Assembly: GCA_964057225.1 (NCBI GenBank)
Contig: OZ059900.1
Span: 20,537,638-20,601,637, forward strand
Reading direction: 5' to 3'
Source: Auanema rhodensis
Taxonomy: Eukaryota; Nematoda; Chromadorea; Rhabditida; Rhabditidae
Length of the DNA: 64,000 bases
The notes beneath the pieces are model-generated. The model worked only from the letters and a program-made list of their open reading frames with translations, was not told the origin of the DNA and did no database searches. Numbering within the stretch: position 1 is the first letter of the stretch; the number at the start of each line of letters is the position of its first letter. The position numbers were made by a program, and so were the translations under genes. Below, piece after piece: positions 23,040-36,700 of the stretch.

Positions 23040-26000
23040 GAACTAGGTTTCATTGACATTGCATGAGTTTGAACACATGAAATCGTAAGTCAAAACCTTG
23101 TTTACAGCGAAATTTCCAAAAACTGGTTTTCCAGCATAATAAAATATTTCTAATGGGAAATACTGTGTTTTTGTATTTTTCTAGTGTTTAGCATGTAAAA
23201 TGCTTCATTTTAGTATGTAACACGCTGAAATTCGTTGCATTTGACGACTCATATGAACAAAAATCGATTTAATCAATATTAGCCATAAGGGGCGTGCCCT
23301 CAGAATATGCTAATTTCCTTAATTTTCTAACCCCTGTTTTTTTGTCGTGAAAGTGGAACTAGACGTTGTACGAACAATTTTGAACTAGGTTTCATTGACA
23401 TTGCATGAGTTTGAACACATGAAATCGTAAGTCAAAACCTTGTTTACAGCGAAATTTCCAAAAACTGGTTTTCCAGCATAATAAAATATTTCTCATGGGA
23501 AATACTGTGTTTTTGTATTTTTCTAGTGTTCAGCATGTAAAATGCTTCATTTTAGTATGTAACACGCTGAAATTCGTTGCATTTGACGACTCATATGAAC
23601 AAAAATCGATTTAATCAATATTAGCCATAAGGGGCGTGCCCTCAGAATATGCTAATTTCCTTAATTTTCTAACCCCTGTTTTTTTGTCGTGAAAGTGGAA
23701 CTAGACGTTGTACGAACAATTTTGAGCTAGGTTTCATTGACATTGCATGAGTTTGAACACATGAAATCGTAAGTCAAAACCTTGTTTACAGCGAAATTTC
23801 CAAAAACTGGTTTTCCAGCATAATAAAATATTTCTCGTGGGAAATACTGTGTTTTTGTCTTTTTCTAGTGTTCAGCATGTAAAATGCTTCATTTTAGTAT
23901 GTAACACGCTGAAATTCGTTGCATTTGACGACTCATATGAACAAAAATCGATTTAATCAATATTAACCATAAGGGGCGTGCCCTCAGAATATGCTAATTT
24001 CCTTAATTTTCTAACCCCTGTTTTTTTGTCGTGAAAGTGGAACTAGACGTTGTACGAACAATTTTGAACTAGGTTTCATTGACATTGCATGAGTTTGAAC
24101 ACATGAAATCGTAAGTCAAAACCTTGTTTACAGCGAAATTTCCAAAAACTGATTTTCCAGCATAATAAAATATTTCTCATGGGAAATACTGTGTTTTTGT
24201 ATTTTTCTAGTGTTCAGCATGTAAAATGTTTCATTTTAGTATGTAACACGCTGAAATTTGTTGCATTTGACGACTCATATGAACAAAAATCGATTTAATC
24301 AATATTAGCCATAAGGGGCGTGCCCTCAGAATATGCTAATTTCCTTAATTTTCTAACCCCTGTTTTTTTGTCGTGAAAGTGGAACTAGACGTTGTACGAA
24401 CAATTTTGAGCTAGGTTTCATTGACATTGCGTGAGTTTGAACACATGAAATCGTAAGTCAAAACCTTGTTTACAGCGAAATTTCCAAAAACTGGTTTTCC
24501 AGCATAATAAAATATTTCTCGTGGGAAATACTGTGTTTTTGTATTTTTCTAGTGTTCAGCATGTAAAATGCTTCATTTAAGTATGTAACACGCTGAAATT
24601 CGTTGCATTTGACGACTCATATGAACAAAAATCGATTTAATCAATATTAGCCATAAGGGGCGTGCCCTCAGAATATGCTAATTTCCTTAATTTTCTAACC
24701 CCTGTTTTTTTGTCGTGAAAGTGGAACTAGACGTTGTACGAACAATTTTGAGCTAGGTTTCATTGACATTGCGTGAGTTTGAACACATGAAATCGTAAGT
24801 CAAAACCTTGTTTACAGCGAAATTTCCAAAAACTGGTTTTCCAGCATAATAAAATATTTCTCGTGGGAAATACTGTGTTTTTGTATTTTTCTAGTGTTCA
24901 GCATGTAAAATGCTTCATTTTAGTATGTAACACGCTGAAATTCGTTGCATTTGACGACTCATATGAACAAAAATCGATTTAATCAATATTAGCCATAAGG
25001 GGCGTGCCCTCAGAATATGCTAATTTCCTTAATTTTCTAACCCCTGTTTTTTTGTCGTGAAAGTGGAACTAGACGTTGTACGAACAATTTTGAACTAGGT
25101 TTCATTGACATTGCATGAGTTTGAACACATGAAATCGTAAGTCAAAACCTTGTTTACAGCGAAATTTCCAAAAACTGGTTTTCCAGCATAATAAAATATT
25201 TCTAATGGGAAATACTGTGTTTTTGTATTTTTCTAGTGTTTAGCATGTAAAATGCTTCATTTTAGTATGTAACACGCTGAAATTCGTTGCATTTGACGAC
25301 TCATATGAACAAAAATCGATTTAATCAATATTAGCCATAAGGGGCGTGCCCTCAGAATATGCTAATTTCCTTAATTTTCTAACCCCTGTTTTTTTGTCGT
25401 GAAAGTGGAACTAGACGTTGTACGAACAATTTTGAACTAGGTTTCATTGACATTGCATGAGTTTGAACACATGAAATCGTAAGTCAAAACCTTGTTTACA
25501 GCGAAATTTCCAAAAACTGGTTTTCCAGCATAATAAAATATTTCTCATGGGAAATACTGTGTTTTTGTATTTTTCTAGTGTTCAGCATGTAAAATGCTTC
25601 ATTTTAGTATGTAACACGCTGAAATTCGTTGCATTTGACGACTCATATGAACAAAAATCGATTTAATCAATATTAGCCATAAGGGGCGTGCCCTCAGAAT
25701 ATGCTAATTTCCTTAATTTTCTAACCCCTGTTTTTTTGTCGTGAAAGTGGAACTAGACGTTGTACGAACAATTTTGAGCTAGGTTTCATTGACATTGCAT
25801 GAGTTTGAACACATGAAATCGTAAGTCAAAACCTTGTTTACAGCGAAATTTCCAAAAACTGGTTTTCCAGCATAATAAAATATTTCTCGTGGGAAATACT
25901 GTGTTTTTGTCTTTTTCTAGTGTTCAGCATGTAAAATGCTTCATTTTAGTATGTAACACGCTGAAATTCGTTGCATTTGACGACTCATATGAACAAAAAT

Positions 26001-26420
26001 CGATTTAATCAATATTAACCATAAGGGGCGTGCCCTCAGAATATGCTAATTTCCTTAATTTTCTAACCCCTGTTTTTTTGTCGTGAAAGTGGAACTAGAC
26101 GTTGTACGAACAATTTTGAACTAGGTTTCATTGACATTGCATGAGTTTGAACACATGAAATCGTAAGTCAAAACCTTGTTTACAGCGAAATTTCCAAAAA
26201 CTGATTTTCCAGCATAATAAAATATTTCTCATGGGAAATACTGTGTTTTTGTATTTTTCTAGTGTTCAGCATGTAAAATGTTTCATTTTAGTATGTAACA
26301 CGCTGAAATTTGTTGCATTTGACGACTCATATGAACAAAAATCGATTTAATCAATATTAGCCATAAGGGGCGTGCCCTCAGAATATGCTAATTTCCTTAA
26401 TTTTCTAACCCCTGTTTTTT
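23040..26420 (-). repeat. 6-mer higher-order repeat (2052 bp)
   Basis: The linked variants ctagtgttta (23181 and 25233), gtttttgtctttttc (23851 and 25903), tattaacc (about 23961 and 26013), ctgattttcc and aatgtttcat recur at exactly 2052 bp, six monomers. The second copy stops matching near 26470, where a different variant (tttccttgac) appears. The last monomers of the first copy carry gcgtgag at about 24430 and 24771, linking them to the 3-mer set to the left. Confidence 0.88.
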
Positions 26421-28360
26421 TGTCGTGAAAGTGGAACTAGACGTTGTACGAACAATTTTGAACTAGGTTTCCTTGACATTGCATGAGTTTGAACACATGA
26501 AATCGTAAGTCAAAACCTTGTTTACAGCGAAATTTCCAAAAACTGGTTTTCCAGCATAATAAAATATTTCTCATGGGAAATACTGTGTTTTTGTATTTTT
26601 CTAGTGTTCAGCATGTAAAATGCTTCATTTTAGTATGTAACACGCTGAAATTCGTTGCATTTGACGACTCATATGAACAAAAATCGATTTAATCAATATT
26701 AACCATAAGGGGCGTGCCCTCAGAATATGCTAATTTCCTTAATTTTCTAACCCCTGTTTTTTTGTCGTGAAAGTGGAACTAGACGTTGTACGAACAATTT
26801 TGAACTAGGTTTCATTGACATTGCATGAGTTTGAACACATGAAATCGTAAGTCAAAACCTTGTTTACAGCGAAATTTCCAAAAACTGGTTTTCCAGCATA
26901 ATAAAATATTTCTCGTGGGAAATACTGTGTTTTTGTCTTTTTCTAGTGTTCAGCATGTAAAATGCTTCATTTTAGTATGTAACACGCTGAAATTCGTTGC
27001 ATTTGACGACTCATATGAACAAAAATCGATTTAATCAATATTAACCATAAGGGGCGTGCCCTCAGAATATGCTAATTTCCTTAATTTTCTAACCCCTGTT
27101 TTTTTGTCGTGAAAGTGGAACTAGACGTTGTACGAACAATTTTGAACTAGGTTTCATTGACATTGCATGAGTTTGAACACATGAAATCGTAAGTCAAAAC
27201 CTTGTTTACAGCGAAATTTCCAAAAACTGATTTTCCAGCATAATAAAATATTTCTCATGGGAAATACTGTGTTTTTGTATTTTTCTAGTGTTCAGCATGT
27301 AAAATGTTTCATTTTAGTATGTAACACGCTGAAATTTGTTGCATTTGACGACTCATATGAACAAAAATCGATTTAATCAATATTAGCCATAAGGGGCGTG
27401 CCCTCAGAATATGCTAATTTCCTTAATTTTCTAACCCCTGTTTTTTTGTCGTGAAAGTGGAACTAGACGTTGTACGAACAATTTTGAACTAGGTTTCCTT
27501 GACATTGCATGAGTTTGAACACATGAAATCGTAAGTCAAAACCTTGTTTACAGCGAAATTTCCAAAAACTGGTTTTCCAGCATAATAAAATATTTCTCAT
27601 GGGAAATACTGTGTTTTTGTATTTTTCTAGTGTTCAGCATGTAAAATGCTTCATTTTAGTATGTAACACGCTGAAATTCGTTGCATTTGACGACTCATAT
27701 GAACAAAAATCGATTTAATCAATATTAACCATAAGGGGCGTGCCCTCAGAATATGCTAATTTCCTTAATTTTCTAACCCCTGTTTTTTTGTCGTGAAAGT
27801 GGAACTAGACGTTGTACGAACAATTTTGAACTAGGTTTCATTGACATTGCATGAGTTTGAACACATGAAATCGTAAGTCAAAACCTTGTTTACAGCGAAA
27901 TTTCCAAAAACTGATTTTCCAGCATAATAAAATATTTCTCATGGGAAATACTGTGTTTTTGTATTTTTCTAGTGTTCAGCATGTAAAATGCTTCATTTTA
28001 GTATGTAACACGCTGAAATTTGTTGCATTTGACGACTCATATGAACAAAAATCGATTTAATCAATATTAGCCATAAGGGGCGTGCCCTCAGAATATGCTA
28101 ATTTCCTTAATTTTCTAACCCCTGTTTTTTTGTCGTGAAAGTGGAACTAGACGTTGTACGAACAATTTTGAACTAGGTTTCATTGACATTGCATGAGTTT
28201 GAACACATGAAATCGTAAGTCAAAACCTTGTTTACAGCGAAATTTCCAAAAACTGGTTTTCCAGCATAATAAAATATTTCTCATGGGAAGTACTGTGTTT
28301 TTGTATTTTTCTAGTGTTCAGCATGTAAAATGCTTCATTTTAGTATGTAACACGCTGAAA
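26330..28360 (-). repeat. 3-mer higher-order repeat (1026 bp), second set
   Basis: The variant tttccttgac occurs at 26468 and 27494, 1026 bp apart. Between and around them the tattaacc, ctgattttcc, aatgtttcat and gtttttgtctttttc variants inherited from the 6-mer set repeat in the same order. This looks like a three-monomer duplication built on the end of the 2052-bp unit. Confidence 0.85.
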
Positions 28361-30189
28361 TTCGTAGCATTTGACGACTCATATGAACAAAAATCGATTT
28401 AATCAATATTAGCCATAAGGGGCGTGCCCTCAGAATATGCTAATTTCCTTAATTTTCTAACCCCTGTTTTTTTGTCGTGAAAGTGGAACTAGACGTTGTA
28501 CGAACAATTTTGAGCTAGGTTTCATTGACATTGCATGAGTTTGAACACATGAAATCGTAAGTCAAAACCTTGTTTACAGCGAAATTTCCAAAAACTGGTT
28601 TTCCAGCATAATAAAATATTTCTCGTGGGAAATACTGTGTTTTTGTATTTTTCTAGTGTTCAGCATGTAAAATGCTTCATTTTAGTATGTAACACGCTGA
28701 AATTCGTTGCATTTGACGACTCATATGAACAAAAATCGATTTAATCAATATTAACCATAAGGGGCGTGCCCTCAGAATATGCTAATTTCCTTAATTTTCT
28801 AACCCCTGTTTTTTTGTCGTGAAAGTGGAACTAGACGTTGTACGAACAATTTTGAACTAGGTTTCATTGACATTGCATGAGTTTGAACACATGAAATCGT
28901 AAGTCAAAACCTTGTTTACAGCGAAATTTCCAAAAACTGATTTTCCAGCATAATAAAATATTTCTCATGGGAAATACTGTGTTTTTGTATTTTTCTAGTG
29001 TTCAGCATGTAAAATGCTTCATTTTAGTATGTAACACGCTGAAATTCGTTGCATTTGACGACTCATATGAACAAAAATCGATTTAATCAATATTAGCCAT
29101 AAGGGGCGTGCCCTCAGAATATGCTAATTTCCTTAATTTTCTAACCCCTGTTTTTTTGTCGTGAAAGTGGAACTAGACGTTGTACGAACAATTTTGAGCT
29201 AGGTTTCATTGACATTGCATGAGTTTGAACACATGAAATCGTAAGTCAAAACCTTGTTTACAGCGAAATTTCCAAAAACTGGTTTTCCAGCATAATAAAA
29301 TATTTCTCATGGGAAATACTGTGTTTTTGTCTTTTTCTAGTGTTCAGCATGTAAAATGCTTCATTTTAGTATGTAACACGCTGAAATTCGTTGCATTTGA
29401 CGACTCATATGAACAAAAATCGATTTAATCAATATTAGCCATAAGGGGCGTGCCCTCAGAATATGCTAATTTCCCTAATTTTCTAACCCCTGTTTTTTTG
29501 TCGTGAAAGTGGAACTAGACGTTGTACGAACAATTTTGAGCTAGGTTTCATTGACATTGCATGAGTTTGAACACATGAAATCGTAAGTCAAAACCTTGTT
29601 TACAGCGAAATTTCCAAAAACTGGTTTTCCAGCCTAATAAAATATTTCTCATGGGAAATACTGTGTTTTTGTATTTTTCTAGTGTTCAGCATGTAAAATG
29701 CTTCATTTTAGTATGTAACACGCTGAAATTCGTTGCATTTGACGACTCATATGAACAAAAATCGATTTAATCAATATTAGCCATAAGGGGCGTGCCCTCA
29801 GAATATGCTAATTTCCTTAATTTTCTAACCCCTGTTTTTTTGTCGTGAAAGTGGAACTAGACGTTGTACGAACAATTTTGAGCTAGGTTTCATTGACATT
29901 GCATGAGTTTGAACACATGAAATCGTAAGTCAAAACCTTGTTTACAGCGAAATTTCCAAAAACTGGTTTTCCAGCATAATAAAATATTTCTCATGGGAAA
30001 TACTGTGTTTTTGTATTTTTCTAGTGTTCAGCATGTAAAATGCTTCATTTTAGTATGTAACACGCTGAAATTCGTTGCATTTGACGACTCATATGAACAA
30101 AAATCGATTTAATCAATATTAGCCATAAGGGGCGTGCCCTCAGAATATGCTAATTTCCTTAATTTTCTAACCCCTGTTTTTTTGTCGTG

Positions 30190-33100
30190 AAAGTGAAACT
30201 AGACGTTGTACGAACAATTTTGAGCTAGGTTTCATTGACATTGCATGAGTTTGAACACATGAAATCGTAAGTCAAAACCTTGTTTACAGCGAAATTTCCA
30301 AAAACTGGTTTTCCAGCATAATAAAATATTTCTCATGGGAAATACTGTGTTTTTGTACTTTTCTAGTGTTCAGCATGTAAAATGCTTCATTTTAGTATGT
30401 AACACGCTGAAATTCGTTGCATTTGACGACTCATATGAACAAAAATCGATTTAATCAATATTAGCCATAAGGGGCGTGCCCTCAGAATATGCTAATTTCC
30501 TTAATTTTCTAACCCCTGTTTTTTTGTCGTGAAAGTGGAACTAGACGTTGTACGAACAATTTTGAGCTAGGTTTCATTGACATTGCATGAGTTTGAACAC
30601 ATGAAATCGTAAGTCAAAACCTTGTTTACAGCGAAATTTCCAAAAACTGGTTTTCCAGCATAATAAAATATTTCTCGTGGGAAATACTGTGTTTTTGTAT
30701 TTTTCTAGTGTTCAGCATGTAAAATGCTTCATTTTAGTATGTAACACGCTGAAATTCGTTGCATTTGACGACTCATATGAACAAAAATCGATTTAATCAA
30801 TATTAGCCATAAGGGGCGTGCCCTCAGAATATGCTAATTTCCTTAATTTTCTAACCCCTGTTTTTTTGTCGTGAAAGTGGAACTAGACGTTGTACGAACA
30901 ATTTTGAGCTAGGTTTCATTTACATTGCATGAGTTTGAACACATGAAATCGTAAGTCAAAACCTTGTTTACAGCGAAATTTCCAAAAACTGGTTTTCCAG
31001 CATAATAAAATATTTCTCATGGGAAATACTGTGTTTTTGTATTTTTCTAGTGTTCAGCATGTAAAATGCTTCATTTTAGTATGTAACACGCTGAAATTCG
31101 TTGCATTTGACGACTCATATGAACAAAAATCGATTTAATCAATATTAGCCATAAGGGGCGTGCCCTCAGAATATGCTAATTTCCTTAATTTTCTAACCCC
31201 TGTTTTTTTGTCGTGAAAGTGGAACTAGACGTTGTACGAACAATTTTGAGCTAGGTTTCATTGACATTGCATGAGTTTGAACACATGAAATCGTAAGTCA
31301 AAACCTTGTTTACAGCGAAATTTCCAAAAACTGGTTTTCCAGCATAATAAAATATTTCTCGTGGGAAATACTGTGTTTTTGTATTTTTCTAGTGTTCAGC
31401 ATGTAAAATGCTTCATTTTAGTATGTAACACGCTGAAATTCGTTGCATTTGACGACTCATATGAACAAAAATCGATTTAATCAATATTAGCCATAAGGGG
31501 CGTGCCCTCAGAATATGCTAATTTCCTTAATTTTCTAACCCCTGTTTTTTTGTCGTGAAAGTGGAACTAGACGTTGTACGAACAATTTTGAGCTAGGTTT
31601 CATTGACATTGCATGAGTTTGAACACATGAAATCGTAAGTCAAAACCTTGTTTACAGCGAAATTTCCAAAAACTGGTTTTCCAGCATAATAAAATATTTC
31701 TCGTGGGAAATACTGTGTTTTTGTATTTTTCTAGTGTTCAGCATGTAAAATGCTTCATTTTAGTATGTAACACGCTGAAATTCGTTGCATTTGACGACTC
31801 ATATGAACAAAAATCGATTTAATCAATATTAGCCATAAGGGGCGTGCCCTCAGAATATGCTAATTTCCTTAATTTTCTAACCCCTGTTTTTTTGTCGTGA
31901 AAGTGGAACTAGACTTTGTACGAACAATTTTGAGCTAGGTTTCATTTACATTGCATGAGTTTGAACACATGAAATCGTAAGTCAAAACCTTGTTTACAGC
32001 GAAATTTCCAAAAACTGGTTTTCCAGCATAATAAAATATTTCTCATGGGAAATACTGTGTTTTTGTATTTTTCTAGTGTTCAGCATGTAAAATGCTTCAT
32101 TTTAGTATGTAACACGCTGAAATTCGTTGCATTTGACGACTCATATGAACAAAAATCGATTTAATCAATATTAGCCATAAGGGGCGTGCCCTCAGAATAT
32201 GCTAATTTCCTTAATTTTCTAACCCCTGTTTTTTTGTCGTGAAAGTGGAACTAGACGTTGTACGAACAATTTTTAGCTAGGTATCATTGACATTGCATGA
32301 GTTTGAACACATGAAATCGTAAGTCAAAACCTTGTTTACAGCGAAATTTCCAAAAACTGGTTTTCCAGCAGAATAAAATATTTCTCGTGGGAAATACTGT
32401 GTTTTTGTATTTTTCTAGTGTTCAGCATGTAAAATGCTTCATTTTAGTATGTAACACGCTGAAATTCGTTGCATTTGACGACTCATATGAACAAAAATCG
32501 ATTTAATCAATATTAGCCATAAGGGGCGTGCCCTCAGAATATGCTAATTTCCTTAATTTTCTAACCCCTGTTTTTTTGTCGTGAAAGTGGAACTAGACGT
32601 TGTACGAACAATTTTGAGCTAGGTTTCATTGACATTGCATGAGTTTGAACACATGAAATCGTAAGTCAAAACCTTGTTTACAGCGAAATTTCCAAAAACT
32701 GGTTTTCCAGCATAATAAAATATTTCTCATGGGAAATACTGTGTTTTTGTATTTTTCTAGTGTTCAGCATGTAAAATGCTTCATTTTAGTATGTAACACG
32801 CTGAAATTCGTTGCATTTGACGACTCATATGAACAAAAATCGATTTAATCAATATTAGCCATAAGGGGCGTGCCCTCAGAATATGCTAATTTCCTTAATT
32901 TTCTAACCCCTGTTTTTTTGTCGTGAAAGTGGAACTAGACGTTGTACGAACAATTTTGAGCTAGGTTTCATTGACATTGCATGAGTTTGAACACATGAAA
33001 TCGTAAGTCAAAACCTTGTTTACAGCGAAATTTCCAAAAACTGGTTTTCCAGCATAATAAAATATTTCTCATGGGAAATACTGTGTTTTTGTATTTTTCT

Positions 33101-36100
33101 AGTGTTCAGCATGTAAAATGCTTCATTTTAGTATGTAACACGCTGAAATTCGTTGCATTTGACGACTCATATGAACAAAAATCGATTTAATCAATATTAG
33201 CCATAAGGGGCGTGCCCTCAGAATATGCTAATTTCCTTAATTTTCTAACCCCTGTTTTTTTGTCGTGAAAGTGGAACTAGACGTTGTACGAACAATTTTG
33301 AGCTAGGTTTCATTGACATTGCATGAGTTTGAACACATGAAATCGTAAGTCAAAACCTTGTTTACAGCGAAATTTCCAAAAACTGGTTTTCCAGCATAAT
33401 AAAATATTTCTCATGGGAAATACTGTGTTTTTGTATTTTTCTAGTGTTCAGCATGTAAAATGCTTCATTTTAGTATGTAACACGCTGAAATTCGTTTGAC
33501 GACTCATATGAACAAAAATCGATTTAATCAATATTAGCCATAAGGGGCGTGCCCTCAGAATATGCTAATTTCCTTAATTTTCTAACCCCTGTTTTTTTGT
33601 CGTGAAAGTGGAACTAGACGTTGTACGAACAATTTTTAGCTAGGTTTCATTGACATTGCATGAGTTTGAACACATGAAATCGTAAGTCAAAACCTTGTTT
33701 ACAGCGAAATTTCCAAAAACTGGTTTTCCAGCAGAATAAAATATTTCTCGTGGGAAATACTGTGTTTTTGTATTTTTCTAGTGTTCAGCATGTAAAATGC
33801 TTCATTTTAGTATGTAACACGCTGAAATTCGTTGCATTTGACGACTCATATGAACAAAAATCGATTTAATCAATATTAGCCATAAGGGGCGTGCCCTCAG
33901 AATATGCTAATTTCCTTAATTTTCTAACCCCTGTTTTTTTGTCGTGAAAGTGGAACTAGACGTTGTACGAACAATTTTGAGCTAGGTTTCATTGACATTG
34001 CATGAGTTTGAACACATGAAATCGTAAGTCAAAACCTTGTTTACAGCGAAATTTCCAAAAACTGGTTTTCCAGCATAATAAAATATTTCTCATGGGAAAT
34101 ACTGTGTTTTTGTATTTTTCTAGTGTTCAGCATGTAAAATGCTTCATTTTAGTATGTAACACGCTGAAATTCGTTGCATTTGACGACTCATATGAACAAA
34201 AATCGATTTAATCAATATTAGCCATAAGGGGCGTGCCCTCAGAATATGCTAATTTCCTTAATTTTCTAACCCCTGTTTTTTTGTCGTGAAAGTGGAACTA
34301 GACGTTGTACGAACAATTTTGAGCTAGGTTTCATTGACATTGCATGAGTTTGAACACATGAAATCGTAAGTCAAAACCTTGTTTACAGCGAAATTTCCAA
34401 AAACTGGTTTTCCAGCATAATAAAATATTTCTCATGGGAAATACTGTGTTTTTGTACTTTTCTAGTGTTCAGCATGTAAAATGCTTCATTTTAGTATGTA
34501 ACACGCTGAAATTCGTTGCATTTGACGACTCATATGAACAAAAATCGATTTAATCAATATTAGCCATAAGGGGCGTGCCCTCAGAATATGCTAATTTCCT
34601 TAATTTTCTAACCCCTGTTTTTTTGTCGTGAAAGTGGAACTAGACGTTGTACGAACAATTTTGAGCTAGGTTTCATTGACATTGCATGAGTTTGAACACA
34701 TGAAATCGTAAGTCAAAACCTTGTTTACAGCGAAATTTCCAAAAACTGGTTTTCCAGCATAATAAAATATTTCTCGTGGGAAATACTGTGTTTTTGTATT
34801 TTTCTAGTGTTCAGCATGTAAAATGCTTCATTTTAGTATGTAACACGCTGAAATTCGTTGCATTTGACCACTCATATGAACAAAAATCGATTTAATCAAT
34901 ATTAGCCATAAGGGGCGTGCCCTCAGAATATGCTAATTTCCTTAATTTTCTAACCCCTGTTTTTTTGTCGTGAAAGTGGAACTAGACTTTGTACGAACAA
35001 TTTTGAGCTAGGTTTCATTTACATTGCATGAGTTTGAACACATGAAATCGTAAGTCAAAACCTTGTTTACAGCGAAATTTCCAAAAACTGGTTTTCCAGC
35101 ATAATAAAATATTTCTCATGGGAAATACTGTGTTTTTGTATTTTTCTAGTGTTCAGCATGTAAAATGCTTCATTTTAGTATGTAACACGCTGAAATTCGT
35201 TGCATTTGACGACTCATATGAACAAAAATCGATTTAATCAATATTAGCCATAAGGGGCGTGCCCTCAGAATATGCTAATTTCCTTAATTTTCTAACCCCT
35301 GTTTTTTTGTCGTGAAAGTGGAACTAGACGTTGTACGAACAATTTTTAGCTAGGTTTCATTGACATTGCATGAGTTTGAACACATGAAATCGTAAGTCAA
35401 AACCTTGTTTACAGCGAAATTTCCAAAAACTGGTTTTCCAGCAGAATAAAATATTTCTCGTGGGAAATACTGTGTTTTTGTATTTTTCTAGTGTTCAGCA
35501 TGTAAAATGCTTCATTTTAGTATGTAACACGCTGAAATTCGTTGCATTTGACGACTCATATGAACAAAAATCGATTTAATCAATATTAGCCATAAGGGGC
35601 GTGCCCTCAGAATATGCTAATTTCCTTAATTTTCTAACCCCTGTTTTTTTGTCGTGAAAGTGGAACTAGACGTTGTACGAACAATTTTGAGCTAGGTTTC
35701 ATTGACATTGCATGAGTTTGAACACATGAAATCGTAAGTCAAAACCTTGTTTACAGCGAAATTTCCAAAAACTGGTTTTCCAGCATAATAAAATATTTCT
35801 CATGGGAAATACTGTGTTTTTGTATTTTTCTAGTGTTCAGCATGTAAAATGCTTCATTTTAGTATGTAACACGCTGAAATTCGTTGCATTTGACGACTCA
35901 TATGAACAAAAATCGATTTAATCAATATTAGCCATAAGGGGCGTGCCCTCAGAATATGCTAATTTCCTTAATTTTCTAACCCCTGTTTTTTTGTCGTGAA
36001 AGTGGAACTAGACGTTGTACGAACAATTTTGAGCTAGGTTTCATTGACATTGCATGAGTTTGAACACATGAAATCGTAAGTCAAAACCTTGTTTACAGCG

Positions 36101-36700
36101 AAATTTCCAAAAACTGGTTTTCCAGCATAATAAAATATTTCTCATGGGAAATACTGTGTTTTTGTATTTTTCTAGTGTTCAGCATGTAAAATGCTTCATT
36201 TTAGTATGTAACACGCTGAAATTCGTTGCATTTGACGACTCATATGAACAAAAATCGATTTAATCAATATTAGCCATAAGGGGCGTGCCCTCAGAATATG
36301 CTAATTTCCTTAATTTTCTAACCCCTGTTTTTTTGTCGTGAAAGTGGAACTAGACGTTGTACGAACAATTTTGAGCTAGGTTTCATTGACATTGCATGAG
36401 TTTGAACACATGAAATCGTAAGTCAAAACCTTGTTTACAGCGAAATTTCCAAAAACTGGTTTTCCAGCATAATAAAATATTTCTCATGGGAAATACTGTG
36501 TTTTTGTATTTTTCTAGTGTTCAGCATGTAAAATGCTTCATTTTAGTATGTAACACGCTGAAATTCGTTGCATTTGACGACTCATATGAACAAAAATCGA
36601 TTTAATCAATATTAGCCATAAGGGGCGTGCCCTCAGAATATGCTAATTTCCTTAATTTTCTAACCCCTGTTTTTTTGTCGTGAAAGTGAAACTAGACGTT
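30190..36700 (-). repeat. 9-mer (3073 bp) and related duplications in mid R2
   Basis: The variant agactttgtacg appears at about 31911 and 34984, and agcagaataaaat at 32367 and 35440. Both offsets are 3073 bp, nine monomers minus the 5-bp loss at 33495. A further agcagaat copy lies at 33730. The gtgaaact variant at 30193 and 36686 is 6493 bp apart (19 monomers minus 5), and tttacattgcat marks 30919, 31945 and 35017. Away from these sites the region is close to consensus, so only these markers reveal the duplications. Confidence 0.82.
33480..33510 (-). repeat. Monomer with 5-bp deletion
   Basis: At about 33493 the sequence reads ttcgtttgacg instead of ttcgttgcatttgacg. The CGTGCCCTCA landmarks at 33211 and 33548 are 337 bp apart. 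The edges share TT(T), consistent with replication slippage. It is the only indel larger than one base in R2. Confidence 0.95.
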
